A stretch of DNA of 64,000 nt from positions 372,001 to 436,000 of the forward strand of contig JANATF010000001.1 of NCBI GenBank assembly GCA_029449245.1. The letters run 5' to 3'. This DNA is from Mortierella alpina (lineage: Eukaryota; Mortierellomycota; Mortierellomycetes; Mortierellales; Mortierellaceae). The notes under the pieces were generated by a model. The model had not been told where the DNA came from, made no database searches, and saw only the letters and a list, made by a program, of their open reading frames with translations. Below are positions 12,601-24,500 of the stretch, one piece after another (within the stretch, counting starts at the first letter, position 1; every line of letters starts with the position of its first letter). The translations under genes and the position numbers were made by a program.

Positions 12601-12756
12601 TTGCTGTGGGAGAGGGCGGGCCTGGTGGTGCTGCAGATGCTGCTGCTGCTGTGGGTGGTACATGGGCTGGGGCTGATTGGGGTTCATCATCCCCAGACGC
12701 GGAGGTGGTCCGCCGACCCCTGGAGGCTGGCCGTTGTAGGATATGGGCCTTGCCAT
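9671..12756 (-). CDS. HSPA12-like HSP70-family ATPase with Gln/His/Pro-rich N-terminal domain
   Basis: The model has four exons and 746 residues: 12093-12756, 11530-11600, 11080-11318 and 9671-10937 (minus strand). Residues 1-221 are a low-complexity region rich in Gln, His, Pro and Asn, with poly-Q blocks. Residues 222-293 are a linker. The actin-like ATPase core follows: phosphate-1 motif GIDFGNTFTG near 299, the PRHLNAYAKVPTVSLY segment typical of HSPA12 proteins, phosphate-2 MICDAGGLTTNVTVF and adenosine motif LFMVGGFGANKYL. There is no classical substrate-binding domain or EEVD tail. Phase is continuous across all junctions, and the first intron is 492 nt with a GTATGT donor. The intron 11079-10938 starts with GC (GCAAGT) and not GT. 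Function is inferred to be a chaperone or sensor ATPase. Joining the Q-rich exon to the ATPase rests on splice phase alone. Confidence 0.82.
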
Positions 12757-13598
12757 GGGTGGGGACTAGGCTATGGCAGAGGAGGGCTGTGGGTGAAGGA
12801 GCGGGAGGTGGGGAGAGGAAGGATGGCGAGGAGGGGCGAGGAGGAGCGAGGAGGATGCGAGGACAGGGCGAGGCAAAGGGCGAGGAAGACGAGATGTGGA
12901 TAGATGTGAAGAGAACAGGAACAAGATTGAGAACAAGAACAGGAAAATAAAAGAGGTAAAAAAAAAGAGCACACAGCCAACTGTGTCCTGTCCCTGGTGC
13001 TGTAGACACGCCAGACATCAACGCCTCCAGTGTGAATTCTACTAGGAAATACAGATCAGATCACGATGGAGAGAACGAGCCTGGCGTGTGTGTGTATGTA
13101 AAGGATGAGGCGAGACGATGAGATCAGGACAGAGATCAGACTTAAGAGCGATGCTGCACGGCATGAAGGGACACGAACAGGATTGCTTATGTGAGAAGGG
13201 GTTTGCGTGTGGCAGGGTCAACTGTGAGTGCATTGAGCATGGGCAAAAGAAATTTGTCGCCAGGAACCGCCAGTGAGCCAGAACAACAACATACGTGCGT
13301 GGAGGTATGCCCATGGGCACCACTGCACTGCCGCGGGGCTCACCAGCCATGCAGGAAGGATCCATCCATGGAAAGCTCGCCAAAGAGAAACCTGGCTCCG
13401 TTAGGTTAAACTTAGCTATACATCGGTACCTCTGTCAGGTACAAACCGACGTTGCCTTGCCGTTGAGAAACAAAAAGGACACCTCGCTTTGCTTTACTTT
13501 GCCTCTCGCAACCAGCTAATGAGAAATATTGTTTTTTAATCATACATACACAGCCATGCGCCACTCCTAAGAATCCTCGTTCCTCTTTACATGTCGCT
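12757..13598. other. Intergenic region between HSP70-like gene and TUF1
   Basis: No gene is supported. The left third (12760-12960) is G/A-rich on the plus strand, so C/T-rich on the coding strand of the HSP70-like gene. That fits its promoter and 5' leader. The right end holds the 3' UTR of the EF-Tu gene, with an ATTAAA-type poly(A) signal on the minus strand at 13535-13540. Confidence 0.5.
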
Positions 13599-15729
13599 CT
13601 ACTCAATCAGTTCAGAGATAACACCGGTTCCCACAGTGCGGCCACCCTCGCGGATGGTGAAGCGCTGACCCTTCTCCAGGGGCACAACACTGGTGAGCTC
13701 GCAGTTCATGGTGACGTTGTCTCCGGGCAAGACCATCTTCTCAGCATCCTCCTCCTCAGGGGGGTGGGTCAAGGTGACGGTGACATCGCTGGTGCGCACA
13801 AACATCTGGGGACGGTAGTTGTTCAAGAATCCAGTGTGGCGTCCACCCTCATCCTTGGTCAAGATGTAGAGTGAAGCAGCAAACTTCTTGTACGCCTTGA
13901 CGGTACCGGGCTGGGCAAGAACCATACCGCGGCGGAGCTGTTCACGCTTAACACCACGGAGCAGAGCACCCATGTTGTCTCCAGCCTGACCACGGTCAAG
14001 CTACATGCGGACAGAAGTATAACATAGATGTATGAGACAATCGACGTTTTCATGGCCTTCGTTCTTTTCTGAGCAACATGAAAGCAACGTGGATCGATGA
14101 TCTTACCTCCTTGTGGAACATCTCAATACCGGTCAAGATGGTCTTGAAGCTGGGGCCCATACCGACAACCTCGATTTCAGCACCCTTGGTGATGGTACCA
14201 CGCTCAACACGGCCAGTGGCAACAGTACCACGTCCAGAGATAGAGAAAACATCTATTTTGAGGAGACAACGCCACATATATGAGCTTTGCGTGTACAACA
14301 CTCGAACAGGAAGCGCGAACGATTCGGCATTTCTAGCCAGGACTAACCTTCAATGGGCATCAAGAAGGGCTTCTCAAAGTCACGGATAGGTGTGTCGATG
14401 TGGGTGTCAACAGCCTCCATCAGCTTCATGATGGCATCCTCTCCGATCTCCTTGTTACGACCCTCCAAAGCGCAGAGAGCAGATCCCATGACGATGGGGG
14501 TGTTCTCACCATCAAATCCGTAGGTGGTGAGGACATCGCGCATCTCCATGTCAACAAGCTCCAACATCTCTGGGTCATCGATGGCATCGACCTTGTTGAT
14601 GAAGACGACCAGCTTCTGGATGCCGACCTGCTTGGCGAGCAACAAGTGCTCACGGGTCTGAGGCATCTGACCGTCAGTGGCGGCGACGACAATAATGGCA
14701 CCGTCCATCTAGCAACAAAGATCAGGAATACTGTACATTAGGAAGTGTGCAATCAAATAGCCATACACGCTGATCGAGCCATCTGTTGTATGTAAATTGC
14801 CACAGTTGTGCTCTAGAGCCTTACCTGGGCAGCACCAGTGATCATGTTCTTGATGTAATCAGCGTGTCCAGGGCAGTCGACGTGAGCGTAATGTCTGTTC
14901 TTGGTCTCGTACTCGACGTGGGCGGTCGAGATGGTAATACCTCTAGCCTTCTCCTCGGGAGCCTTGTCGATCTGGTTGTAGTCCTTGAACTCGGCCTGAC
15001 CCATACCGGCGAGGGTCTTGGTGATGGCGGCGGTCAAGGTGGTCTTTCCGTGATCGACGTGACCAATGGTTCCGATGTTGACGTGGGGCTTGGAACGGGA
15101 GAACTTGTTGTCGGTAGCCATGGTGCGACGAGCAGCCATGCGTGGGATAGCAATGGCAGTGCGCATGGTTGAAGACTGGATCAAAGACGACTATCAAGTT
15201 TAAACAAGAGCGGATCGTGAGCACGGTGGAAGAAGTACATCATTTAGCACATCCCTGAGTCCTCAGTACGATAAAATATGGGGCAGCGACTTACAGCAAC
15301 CTTCTGAGCAACAGCAGCAGGGTTGGTGGCGAGCACTAGATGCAACAAGGGAGATCAAGATCAGTCTCTAATCAATCAATTCACATGTGCGTGGGAGAGT
15401 GTATACAATCAAGTGAACGGGAGCGGATCCAGCAGTTGGATTCAAGAAACAGTTGGGAATGGCTTGCTAGCACTTGCAAGCATTCACTGTATATGAGCTG
15501 CATAGAGAGGAGGAACAGAGGCTGGCTTTGGACATGGCTGAGCCATGAGGGCGAAAGCGTCCAGGCGAGAACCAGGGCAACAGAGACAAAGCGAGAGAGA
15601 GTAGGAAGGACAGAGGGCACCGCGCAGAGCTGAGGTGAAAAGTCACTTACTGCTGCGACCGAGGGTCGAGAGGCAGCGCTGGGAGGCAACCTTGGAGCCA
15701 AGGCGGTGAACAGAGCGAACAGTGAACAT
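13599..15729 (-). CDS. TUF1: Mitochondrial translation elongation factor EF-Tu
   Basis: This GTPase delivers aminoacyl-tRNA to mitochondrial ribosomes. Six exons give 464 residues: 15651-15729, 15295-15335, 14825-15190, 14348-14708, 14107-14252 and 13599-14000 (minus strand). The first 60 or so residues are rich in Arg, Ser and Ala with almost no acidic residues ([20 protein letters not shown]), as expected of a mitochondrial presequence. The presequence is spread over three exons. G1 is [11 protein letters not shown]3 is DCPGHADY and G4 is NKVD. Domain 2 has [15 protein letters not shown], and domain 3 ends in [12 protein letters not shown]. The five spliceosomal introns and the presequence rule out bacterial contamination. 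It is divergent from the alpha-actinin gene, with 371 bp between the two start codons. Confidence 0.97.
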
Positions 15730-16100
15730 GACGGAGGGGACGGGAGTGATGGTCAATCGAGGGTGGAGGAGAACAAAGGAACGAGCTGTGGCCTCGGAGG
15801 TAAACAGCGAAAACTGGTCGTGACTGTGACATTCAGGTGACACAAGCCACTTACGGGGCTCCTCTGCCCATTGTGGCAATTTGGGTGGGTGCTGCACGTC
15901 GCGCTCATAAAGGAGGGGCTCTGAGGTAGACTCTCTTTCTCTCTCCTATTGCTCCACGCTCACCCACCCTTCACTCTTGCTTTCACATTACAACTTCCCA
16001 TCCTTCAATTCCTTCCCACCTTCTTCTCTGCCAGGCACCTCATTATCGTACTCAACCCTCTTCTCTCAACACACTCTTAAAACCCACATTCATTGCAGAC
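15730..16100. promoter_or_regulatory. Shared promoter region of TUF1 (-) and alpha-actinin (+)
   Basis: These 371 bp separate two divergent start codons. The half nearest the actinin gene (15930-16080) is C/T-rich, with CTCTCTTTCTCTCTCC and CACCCACCC-type blocks typical of fungal 5' leaders. I see no clear TATA box. Confidence 0.45.
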
Positions 16101-19100
16101 ATGTCGGGCTACCCTGCTTCCAACAACTTTGTTGGCTCCAGCGCGGCTAACCAGGTTGTGGAAGATACCGGTACGGTACCAGCGCATGTATCTGCAGTTT
16201 CTAATGGCTCTTTATGCGCACTTGACAGCAGGCGAGCAACCGGCGACTGGTAACGGAGAAAAGAGGAAAAAGACTAAAAGTCGCGTTTTGTTTTATCTTG
16301 TCATGCACTTTTCCCCCCTTTAGCCAGAGTCATGGACAAGGCTTGGGAGACTGTCCAACAAAAGAGTAAGTATTGCGTTGATACAGCGAGCAAACGCGGC
16401 GCGGAGCGCGGAACACGGCTGATCCCAGAGCCGCCGACTGTCGGTGATGCTCTTGGGGAAGGCTGCCCTGTGTGTTGGCACAAAAGCCAATCCGATGGCG
16501 GCTTTATATGATGTCACGCAGCCCCGCCGGACACACAGCCCGCCATAATTTATCCCTGTACCACTAATTCATTCGTGCCTACTCCGCTTGCCTCCACCGC
16601 CCAAACCGACACTCACTTCCTTCGACTTCTCCATCGACTCAGCCTTTACGAAATGGTACGTGGACTGCAGCCCGTCAAGGAAGGAGAAAAAAAAAGCATT
16701 GGTACATGTGGTTACAATCGGCGCTTAACAAGACGATTTTCTCACTATTTGCCACAGGGTCAACACAAAGCTCAATGCCGGCAACTTTTCTCAGATATCG
16801 GACCTTTCAAAGCTGTCTGATGGTGTGCCTCTGATCCAGCTGTTGGTGAGTTGCGACTAGGAACAAGGCAGGTCCGTGCTATGACCGAGAGATTTGCTCC
16901 AACTGACGCGTTATGTCATGGTAGGAAATTATTGGTGACACGACCTTTGGGCGGTACAACAAAGTCGCCAGAATGCGAATCCAAAAGGTTGAGAACGTCA
17001 ACAAGTGCTTGGAGTTCATTCGGCAGCGTGGAGTTAACTTGACCAACATTGGAGCTGAAGGTACGTTGGATTTTCGTATACCAGCGTGACGATGCTAGAT
17101 TCTACCCATCAAGGTCCACGTACTAACGAACAGCAAAAATTCGAATTGGTACTCAAAAGACATTGTCGATGAGAACCTTAAACTGATTCTCGGAATGATC
17201 TGGACTCTTATTCTCAGATTCACCATTGCCGACATCAGGTAAGGGGACCCGTAGACCTTCCAAAGAACAAATGGAAGGTCGAGTTGGGCTGTTGGCATGT
17301 CTTGGCCAGTGACGTTGAAATTAACTCTATTGTCTGCACTCTAACGGTACAGTGAAGAGGGACTGAGCGCCAAGGAGGGTCTGCTTCTCTGGTGCCAGCG
17401 TAAGACTGCACCTTACCGTGAGGTCAACGTTCGAGACTTTACCTACAGTTGGGCTGACGGCTTGGCATTGTAAGTGTTTATCTTAGGCTCGACTGTTTGT
17501 TTGGCTTGATCCATGGAACAGAAAAGGCAAGGCTGTATCCTGACCCTGCTCGAACAAACCCTGTATAATCTAGCTGCGCGCTGATCCATCGTCACCGCCC
17601 CGACCTGCTTGACTTTGACGCTTTGGACAAGTCAGACAGGCATACCAACACTCAGCTGGCGTTTGATGTCGCGGCTGAGCACCTGAACATCCCAAAACTT
17701 CTGGATGTGGAGGATGTGTGCGATATCTCCAAGCCAGATGAGCGTTCGATCATGACCTATGTTGCCCAGTATTTCCATGCGTTCTCGGAACTGGGCAAGG
17801 TCGATACTGCCGGTCGTCGTGTTGCCAAGTTTGCTGAGGTCATGGAGTCGGTGTGGTCAATGGAGAATGACTACGAGAGGCGCGTCAAGGCGGTAAGATT
17901 CATTGGTGTGATGTCGTCTCTATCGTTCATGTGCTAAACCTTCAATAGGAAAGTACTAACTTTCTTTCCTGCGTTGGTGTGAAATAGTTGATGCAAGCAA
18001 TCGATAACAAAAAATCCGACTGGGAAGCGTCTAGATTCAAGGGAGACTATGCGGACGCCAAGAGGCAGTCAATGGAGTTTGTAAACTACAAGACGTCTCT
18101 GAAGCGCACCTGGGTCGCGGAGAAGAGGGACCTGGACACACTGTTGGGCAATATTCAGACCAAGCTCAAGACATATGAGCTCAAGCCCTACCATCCTCCC
18201 CATGGTCTGACACTGCAGGTATACTTTCCGGCGACCGAAATTCTGTTTCGTAGTCCAAGGTACAGCGTGTACTCGAAGCGATTCTAACAACTACAATGTG
18301 CTTGATATCCATAGGATCTGGACCATTTCTGGAAAGAGTTATTGGCCTCTGAGGAGAAGAGATATCGACTCATCAATGCCAAGATTAGAGAGTAAGCGCG
18401 ACTTTGCGTGGTCAGAGCAAACTCTCAAGCCGTTCTGCAGTCTCTAACCCGTTACTTGAATCAATGACGCTCCAGTATCAAGGAAAAGCTTCGACAGGAC
18501 TTTGCCAAGCAAGCCAACGACTTCCAGGCCCAAGTAAATGCCATTTCCAACGAGTTGACTGTGTTGGACGGTGATCTGGATGTAAGACAAGCTATTCTTG
18601 TGGTGTGAAACGGCCATTTTTGGTGCTGATATGTCACCATAGACTTACGAACTTTAATGACTTGCTTCAATTCGATCTGTAGCTTCAATTGGCGCACGTA
18701 CGCCAGTTGAGCACGCGTTTAGGCCCTATGGGCGACACACTGGAGCGGATTCAACGTCTTGATGACCAATGCGTCGAGGCCAATATCGAAGAGAACGATT
18801 ATACAATCTACTCTGCAGATGACCTTTCGTTTGACTTTGGCCTTTTGGAGCAAGCCATGCAAAAGAAGTCGGCGTTTATTTCGAACCAGGTTAGGTCAAG
18901 GACTAGCGTTCGGAAAAAGGCCTGTTGTTGTGGAGTAGATGACTAATCTGCTCTGTTGCCACTATTTTCTGCATAGATCGTGTCTCGAAACATGACCAAC
19001 CTAACGCCTGCGCAACTCGAGGAGTTTGAGAGCACATTCCGACACTTTGATACCAACCAGACCAATTCGTTAACGTCCGCCGAGTTCAATGCTGCATTGG

Positions 19101-19509
19101 CGAGTTTGGGGATCATGTATGAAGACGAGGATTTCGCAGGCGTCTTTGCCCACTGTACTCAGGGTGGAGCCGAGGTCTCGTTTGAGCAGGTAAGGAATCA
19201 CCCATGATCGATTTGCAAAAGGTCGTACGTTGTGTAAGCTACTTTGTTGATCATGTTTGAGTTATTTCCCTTCTTTCTCAGTTCATTACATTCATGGTGG
19301 GTGTTACTGAGGATCGCACGTCTGCGGACCAGGTTCGAGAGTCTTTCCGCATTGTGGCCGGTGACAAGCCTTTTGTGACTGAGCTCGATCTGAAGCAGTC
19401 CATGCTGCCTCCCGCGGTTGTTAGCTACCTGCAATCGACGATGCCTCAGCATGAATCCGCCAACGGCTACAACTACGAGGCATACCTCAACAGTGTCTTC
19501 CGTAACTAA
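16101..19509 (+). CDS. Alpha-actinin, actin cross-linking protein
   Basis: This protein bundles actin filaments at the cytokinetic ring and in the cortex. Fourteen exons give 641 residues: 16101-16170, 16324-16365, 16643-16655, 16758-16845, 16925-17060, 17160-17238, 17353-17469, 17574-17892, 17988-18218, 18315-18391, 18476-18581, 18683-18889, 18977-19189 and 19282-19509. S. pombe Ain1 is of similar size. Two calponin-homology domains lie at about 29-140 and 145-255 ([45 protein letters not shown]). A short coiled-coil rod, the reduced spectrin repeats of fungi, spans about 270-490. An EF-hand pair lies at 500-566, and a Ca-insensitive EF-hand ([18 protein letters not shown]) ends the protein. 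The first EF loop, [12 protein letters not shown], has Thr at position 5 and Asn where Gly is usual, so calcium binding may be weak. Exon 3 is only 13 nt. Confidence 0.95.
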
Positions 19510-21554
19510 GATATCAAGCATTGCCTGTAACGATTAAAACACTTTTTATTTCGCCAAAGAGCGTCGTGATGAGGTGATGGGCGCTTGGATCCCTGTATTA
19601 CATGATTACAGGCAAGTACTATTCTCACGTCATCTTCAGAAGCAGCTAAGGGAAGGAATCAAGATCTACGCTGCATGTTTTTGTTGGTCCAACATGTTTC
19701 GAGCATGCTCCATGGCACTTCAGCACAAAGTGGCAATTGTGTGTAATCAAAAATCTCCGGAGAAAGATCGAGCTTTCCCGTAGATAGATAATGCATTCGC
19801 GAGAATGATCGGTGCTTCTCGATCGAAATCAGTTGCAAAAATTTTACCACGGCCACGTTGTAGTTCTGCTGCAGTCCAGGCACCTCTCCTGGGAAAAAAT
19901 ATAAAAAAGTCAAGGCGAGCCGATGTTGCAATAGCGCAAACCTTTTTTTTGTGGGAAGAAGAGAGAACTATGTCGTGTGCTTGGAACCGGTTTTGGGATG
20001 ATCTCGATGACCTTTCCCTCCCCTCCACACAGTGAGGTGTTTATAGTATATGGCTCAAAAAATAAAGAGAAAAAGAAAAAAAAAGAAAAAACTCGGGGAA
20101 TGATTCCTTGTTTGGAGACGATTTGCAAATGGGTTCCTCCCCTTTTGCCGATGAATGATTTCTTTGCCATCCTGTCATGCCTTATCACTTTCCGGTTTTC
20201 TCACATGCGCCTTGTTCATACTTTTCTTCTCGGGTTCATGCGTTCATGCAGCAGAGAGGGGGAGACGCGAGAACTGTAGGACACAGAAAAAACTGTCGAG
20301 AAAAAAAACCGGAGATTCCGTGGCGTATCTCAAAAAAAAAAAAAAAGGGAAATGAAAAAATACTAGCGTCGGAGCAAGGTGCCCTAGTGGGGAATCTGGA
20401 ACAAGGAAAGGAAAGAAAAGGACGGATGAAAGTGCTGTAGGTGGCAAAGAATGGGGAGGAGTAGCAGAGTGAGTGGTGAAGAGAAGTGTTGTCGGCGTGT
20501 GCTACCAGGACGACAGAGCACATTGCGAGCGAGGGTGGGACCACGGAGAGCGAGACTCTAGAGTCGGCAAGACACAAGGGAGGTGGGGAAGAAGCGGCGG
20601 CGAGAGTGAGAGAGGGGCCATGGTGGCATGGTGGAGGGTCAGGCTCGAGTCGCGGCAGCCTCTGACTTGAGCATGCACGGTGCAGTCATACCGTAGACGT
20701 AGAGCGAGCATGATGAAAGGCGTTTATTTTCGCGAGCCATACTAGCCATAGTAGCCATTCGAGCCAGACACAAGAATCGGATTGTCCATCCAAGCCCGCT
20801 GGCTTCCTTTTAAAGAAACGATGCGCACTCTGAGCAGATGGGCGACAAATCCGATCTCGAGTGCCAGGGCGGTCTCTGCGGACCAATTGTGTCCACCAAG
20901 TGCGCTCTCTCGCATTTTCTCTTATTGACAAGACCAGCAGACGCTGGAAAATAATATGTCTTGCTCTCTCTTCACTATAGTCTCCATATCTCCATATCTC
21001 CATTTGTGCTTCACCTCCCCCGCCTGAACCGCTCTTCTTCCTTCCGTCCTTGCTCATCTCTTGCCTGTGCCTCCATTGCTTGCCTTGATTCTGCGCAAGA
21101 CCCGTCCATCCCAATCCTCATTCGGCCCGCCTAGCTCTTCTCTTTCCACCGGTCATTGTCCCTTTGGCTTCCCTCGTCCCTTTGGCCCTCTTGCTCGTGC
21201 TTGTGCTTGTGCTCGTGCTCGTGCTCGACTTCGCATAGCCTCTCTAGGCGCATCGCATCCAGTAGACCTTGCTCCTCTCAACCAACACCGCTAATCCGTC
21301 GCTCTGCATCTCTTCATCCGCCTGCATACCGCGCCGACATCCGACAACCCTCCCTGCGCACTCTCTCGACCTCATCCTCATCCTCACCAAGCACATTGGA
21401 CAGCCCTTGAAAGCACTACTAGACAGCACTAGACATCGCTTTATTTTACTTGAAGAAAGAAAGCAGCTCCCGATTTGGATCACCTCCCGTGCCAGGAATC
21501 CAACCCAGAACGACATCCCCACCTTCCAATCCTCCCCATTGAACCCTGTACACC
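19510..21554. other. Intergenic region with low-complexity tracts
   Basis: About 2 kb separates alpha-actinin from the ABC transporter. An ATTAAA at 19533-19538 probably serves the actinin transcript. No gene is supported. The region contains A-rich tracts (20060-20090 and 20330-20346), three tandem copies of a 9-mer around ATCTCCAT at 20980-21003, and a run of six-base GTGCTY-type units at 21190-21225. From about 20980 to 21540 the plus strand is C/T-rich, which suits the promoter and leader of the transporter. Confidence 0.5.
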
Positions 21555-24500
21555 ATGAGTTCCTGGTGTGGCAACGAGCCATGGGTAAACCTACTTGTTT
21601 TGCCGCCCCGTGAATCCGAGGAATACCTCTGCAGAAACTAACGCTCTGGAATCTTGTCTGTTCTAGGGTCCGTACACTAATGACACACTCGATTTTACAC
21701 CGTGCTTCCGGGAGATCGTGCTCGAGACAACACTCCCGCTCTCCTTTCTTGTCTTGACCCTCACAATATGCGGAGCACGGCCGCTGCTCGGGCATTGCAT
21801 CGAAACATTTAGACCCCAAGGGCACGATCGCCGGCAGGCCTGTATAGCAGATCATTCACTCACCTCGCCTCTACTGGGCCACTCGCAGGATCATACAGCG
21901 TACAACAGCTGCAACGGCAACAGCAGTAGCAACGGCTACAGCAATAGTAACGGCTACAGCAATACCCACCAGCACAGTGCGCAGCATGGCGGCCGTCTTC
22001 ATTACAACAACAAGCGCCCACAACTCGAGCCATCAATACGGGACGATACAGTTACAAAAGTCTTGTCGGCCGACTCTTGTATGTGAAATATTGGCCTATC
22101 CGAGCACGTTCGCCTTGAATTGCATGTTTGAATGCGTTTTTGCGTTCAGCATAGCGAGCCCTGCAGTCAGGTCCTTGAACATGTTTTAACTCTGATACCG
22201 TTTTGCGCTCTTCTTGGCAACATTGCAGGCGCAGCAGAGGATGCGACATTGCTTTTGCAGCCAAGAGACAAGTCAGATCGAGATCCAAAACCAGAGTCCT
22301 TTGTTAACCATCCAACGAACAGCGACATCATCAGTATACTGGTCTCAATGACCCAAGCATTAGGATTTTTGGCCATGGTGCTAGTACGATGGAGGTTTCT
22401 GGAGATTGGCGGCCGTCATGGACAACCAGGACATATCCATTTGCCGGTGTATCGCTTCATCATGCCTGTGGCACAGTCGATTGCATGGGTAAGTCTTTGT
22501 GCGGTCGTTGTGTGCGTGATGTTCTGGGCTGTTGTTCGGATCAACTGGTGTCCAATAACAAGAAATTGCCACTTCTTGGCAAGAAATGGATACGTTCCTA
22601 TCGCTCCACGTCGAGGTTTTTTTGTTTCTTTCCCCTCATTCGGAGTACTAATGTCACTTTTGCATTGTTATCGCTACTTTTTCATTTTGCACGCGAACCG
22701 ACTTTCTCGACCCAGTCCTACGCGTTTGTCTTGTGCATGCTTGCAGCTTTCACGAGGCACATTGTACGGCCATCTCGGATCAGGAGGATGCTCATAGTTT
22801 TTTCACTATTCACGCTCGTCAATTCTCTTATCAGGACGAGGACGGGCTTTAGGTGCTACACCTCTGGAAATGACATACCAGAGGACACAACGCCAGAGAT
22901 GAGGCAGAGGATCGAGGCAGAGTTTGCTTTGGCGATTCTCAACTCCGTCATGGCTGCAGTCTTTGCCTCCGTGATTACAACCACCAGCAAGGGACCGGAT
23001 GTGTTTGTTGATGGGCGAAAGGTCTCAGCTGAGATCAATGCGTCCTTCTTCCAGTGGATCACCTACAACTGGATGAATGGGTTGCTGTGGGAAGGATATG
23101 CCCGTGCATTAGAATCCGAGTATCTACCTAATATGACAGATCAGATGCGAGCTAGACCCATGTACAGGATATTCGCCCGCACCAGGTATGCTTGGTCCTC
23201 TATCACCCCCAGGTCGTATCATAGACCGTATCAACTGTTTCTAACTGCCGACTCTAAAAACTCGTGAATAATATAGGCTGTACTTCCAGGACAACGTCAG
23301 GCCTTCGCTCATCTGGAGGATCTACATCACAAACAGACGGGACATTTGGATCAACTTTGTATTCGGAGTAGTCTCCTCTGTGGCGTCTTTTGGCGTGCCT
23401 TTCTTCCTTCACGAGCTGCTGGAATACATTGAAAATCCCGTGGGACCCAAGGAGATCGCCTACCTCTATGTCTTTGGGATGCTATGCAGCGAATTCATCA
23501 AGAGCTTGACATTTGGACAGAATCTCTATTACGGTAGACGCGTCGATGTGCGTCTTCGGGCGATGCTGAGCGCTGAGGTGTATGCGAAATCGCTGCGACG
23601 CAAGGACATGACAGGAATCGTCTCGGAAAGAAGTAAGAAGTGGGCGCGCTCAGACACTGGAATGATCACGAACCTGATGGCCGTGGACGCAAATCGTGTC
23701 TCCAGTTTGGCATCATCCATTTTCTTTCTCTACACTTGTCCGCTCGAGATTATCATCTCGCTCGTCATGCTGTACGGCGTCCTTGGACTCTCTTCATTTG
23801 TCGGCATCGGTGTCATGCTGTTGACCTCACCTGCTCATCACTATGCAGCAAAGAAATACGCCAAGATCCAGGAACAGCTCATGGAGACTCGGGATCGTCG
23901 TGTTGGCTTGATGAGCGAGCTCTTGCAGGGGATCCGAATGATCAAGTTTTTCGCCTGGGAAAAGAACATCCAAAAGAAGATCATGGGTAAGTGTTGGGGT
24001 TTCAATCTATTTAACCGGCTCATGTGCGACTTGAATCGAACATTGCTAACTTTAGTAATTCGATCCGCTTTTTCCTTGGCTTGTAAACAGAGGTTCGTGA
24101 TCAAGAGCTCCGACGTTTTATCCGACTTTACATTATCAACACCTTCTTCACCCTGCTGTGGTTTGGATCTCCAATCTTGGTTACGGTGATGTCCTTTACA
24201 TCCTACACGAAACTGGAGCACAAGCAGCTCACAGCGTCCGTAGCCTTCACGTCCATGGCCATCTTCATCATCCTCCGTACGCCGCTCAATGTTTTGCCAG
24301 GCATGGTAACAGAGCTTCTGGAGGCCATGGTGAGTGTAAGGAGAATCGAGGCGTTCTTGAACGAGGGCGAAATCTGGAAGTACACGGATCATGCTGCAGA
24401 GGATAATGTCGACAGCTCGTCGTATAGCCCCTCGGTCCAGCCACAGCAGATGCAGCCAACAGGAACTATTGGATTCACTAGAGCTTCCTTCAGGTGGCAT

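Noticed and set aside
12019-12756. The Gln/His-rich frame as a separate 245-residue gene
   Set aside because: A GTATGT donor inside it joins in phase to the next two exons and the HSP70-like ATPase, and the ATPase part has no good start of its own.
12364-12903. Long plus-strand frames opposite the Q-rich exon
   Set aside because: They are antisense shadows of CAG/CAC-rich coding DNA, made of Leu/Val and Gly/Arg runs with no domain.
13599-15729. EF-Tu as bacterial contamination or an endosymbiont gene
   Set aside because: It has five spliceosomal introns and a mitochondrial presequence and lies between fungal genes.
20980-21225. CRISPR-like or satellite array
   Set aside because: The 9-mer and 6-mer repeats are short, directly adjacent and without spacers, so they are simple repeats.
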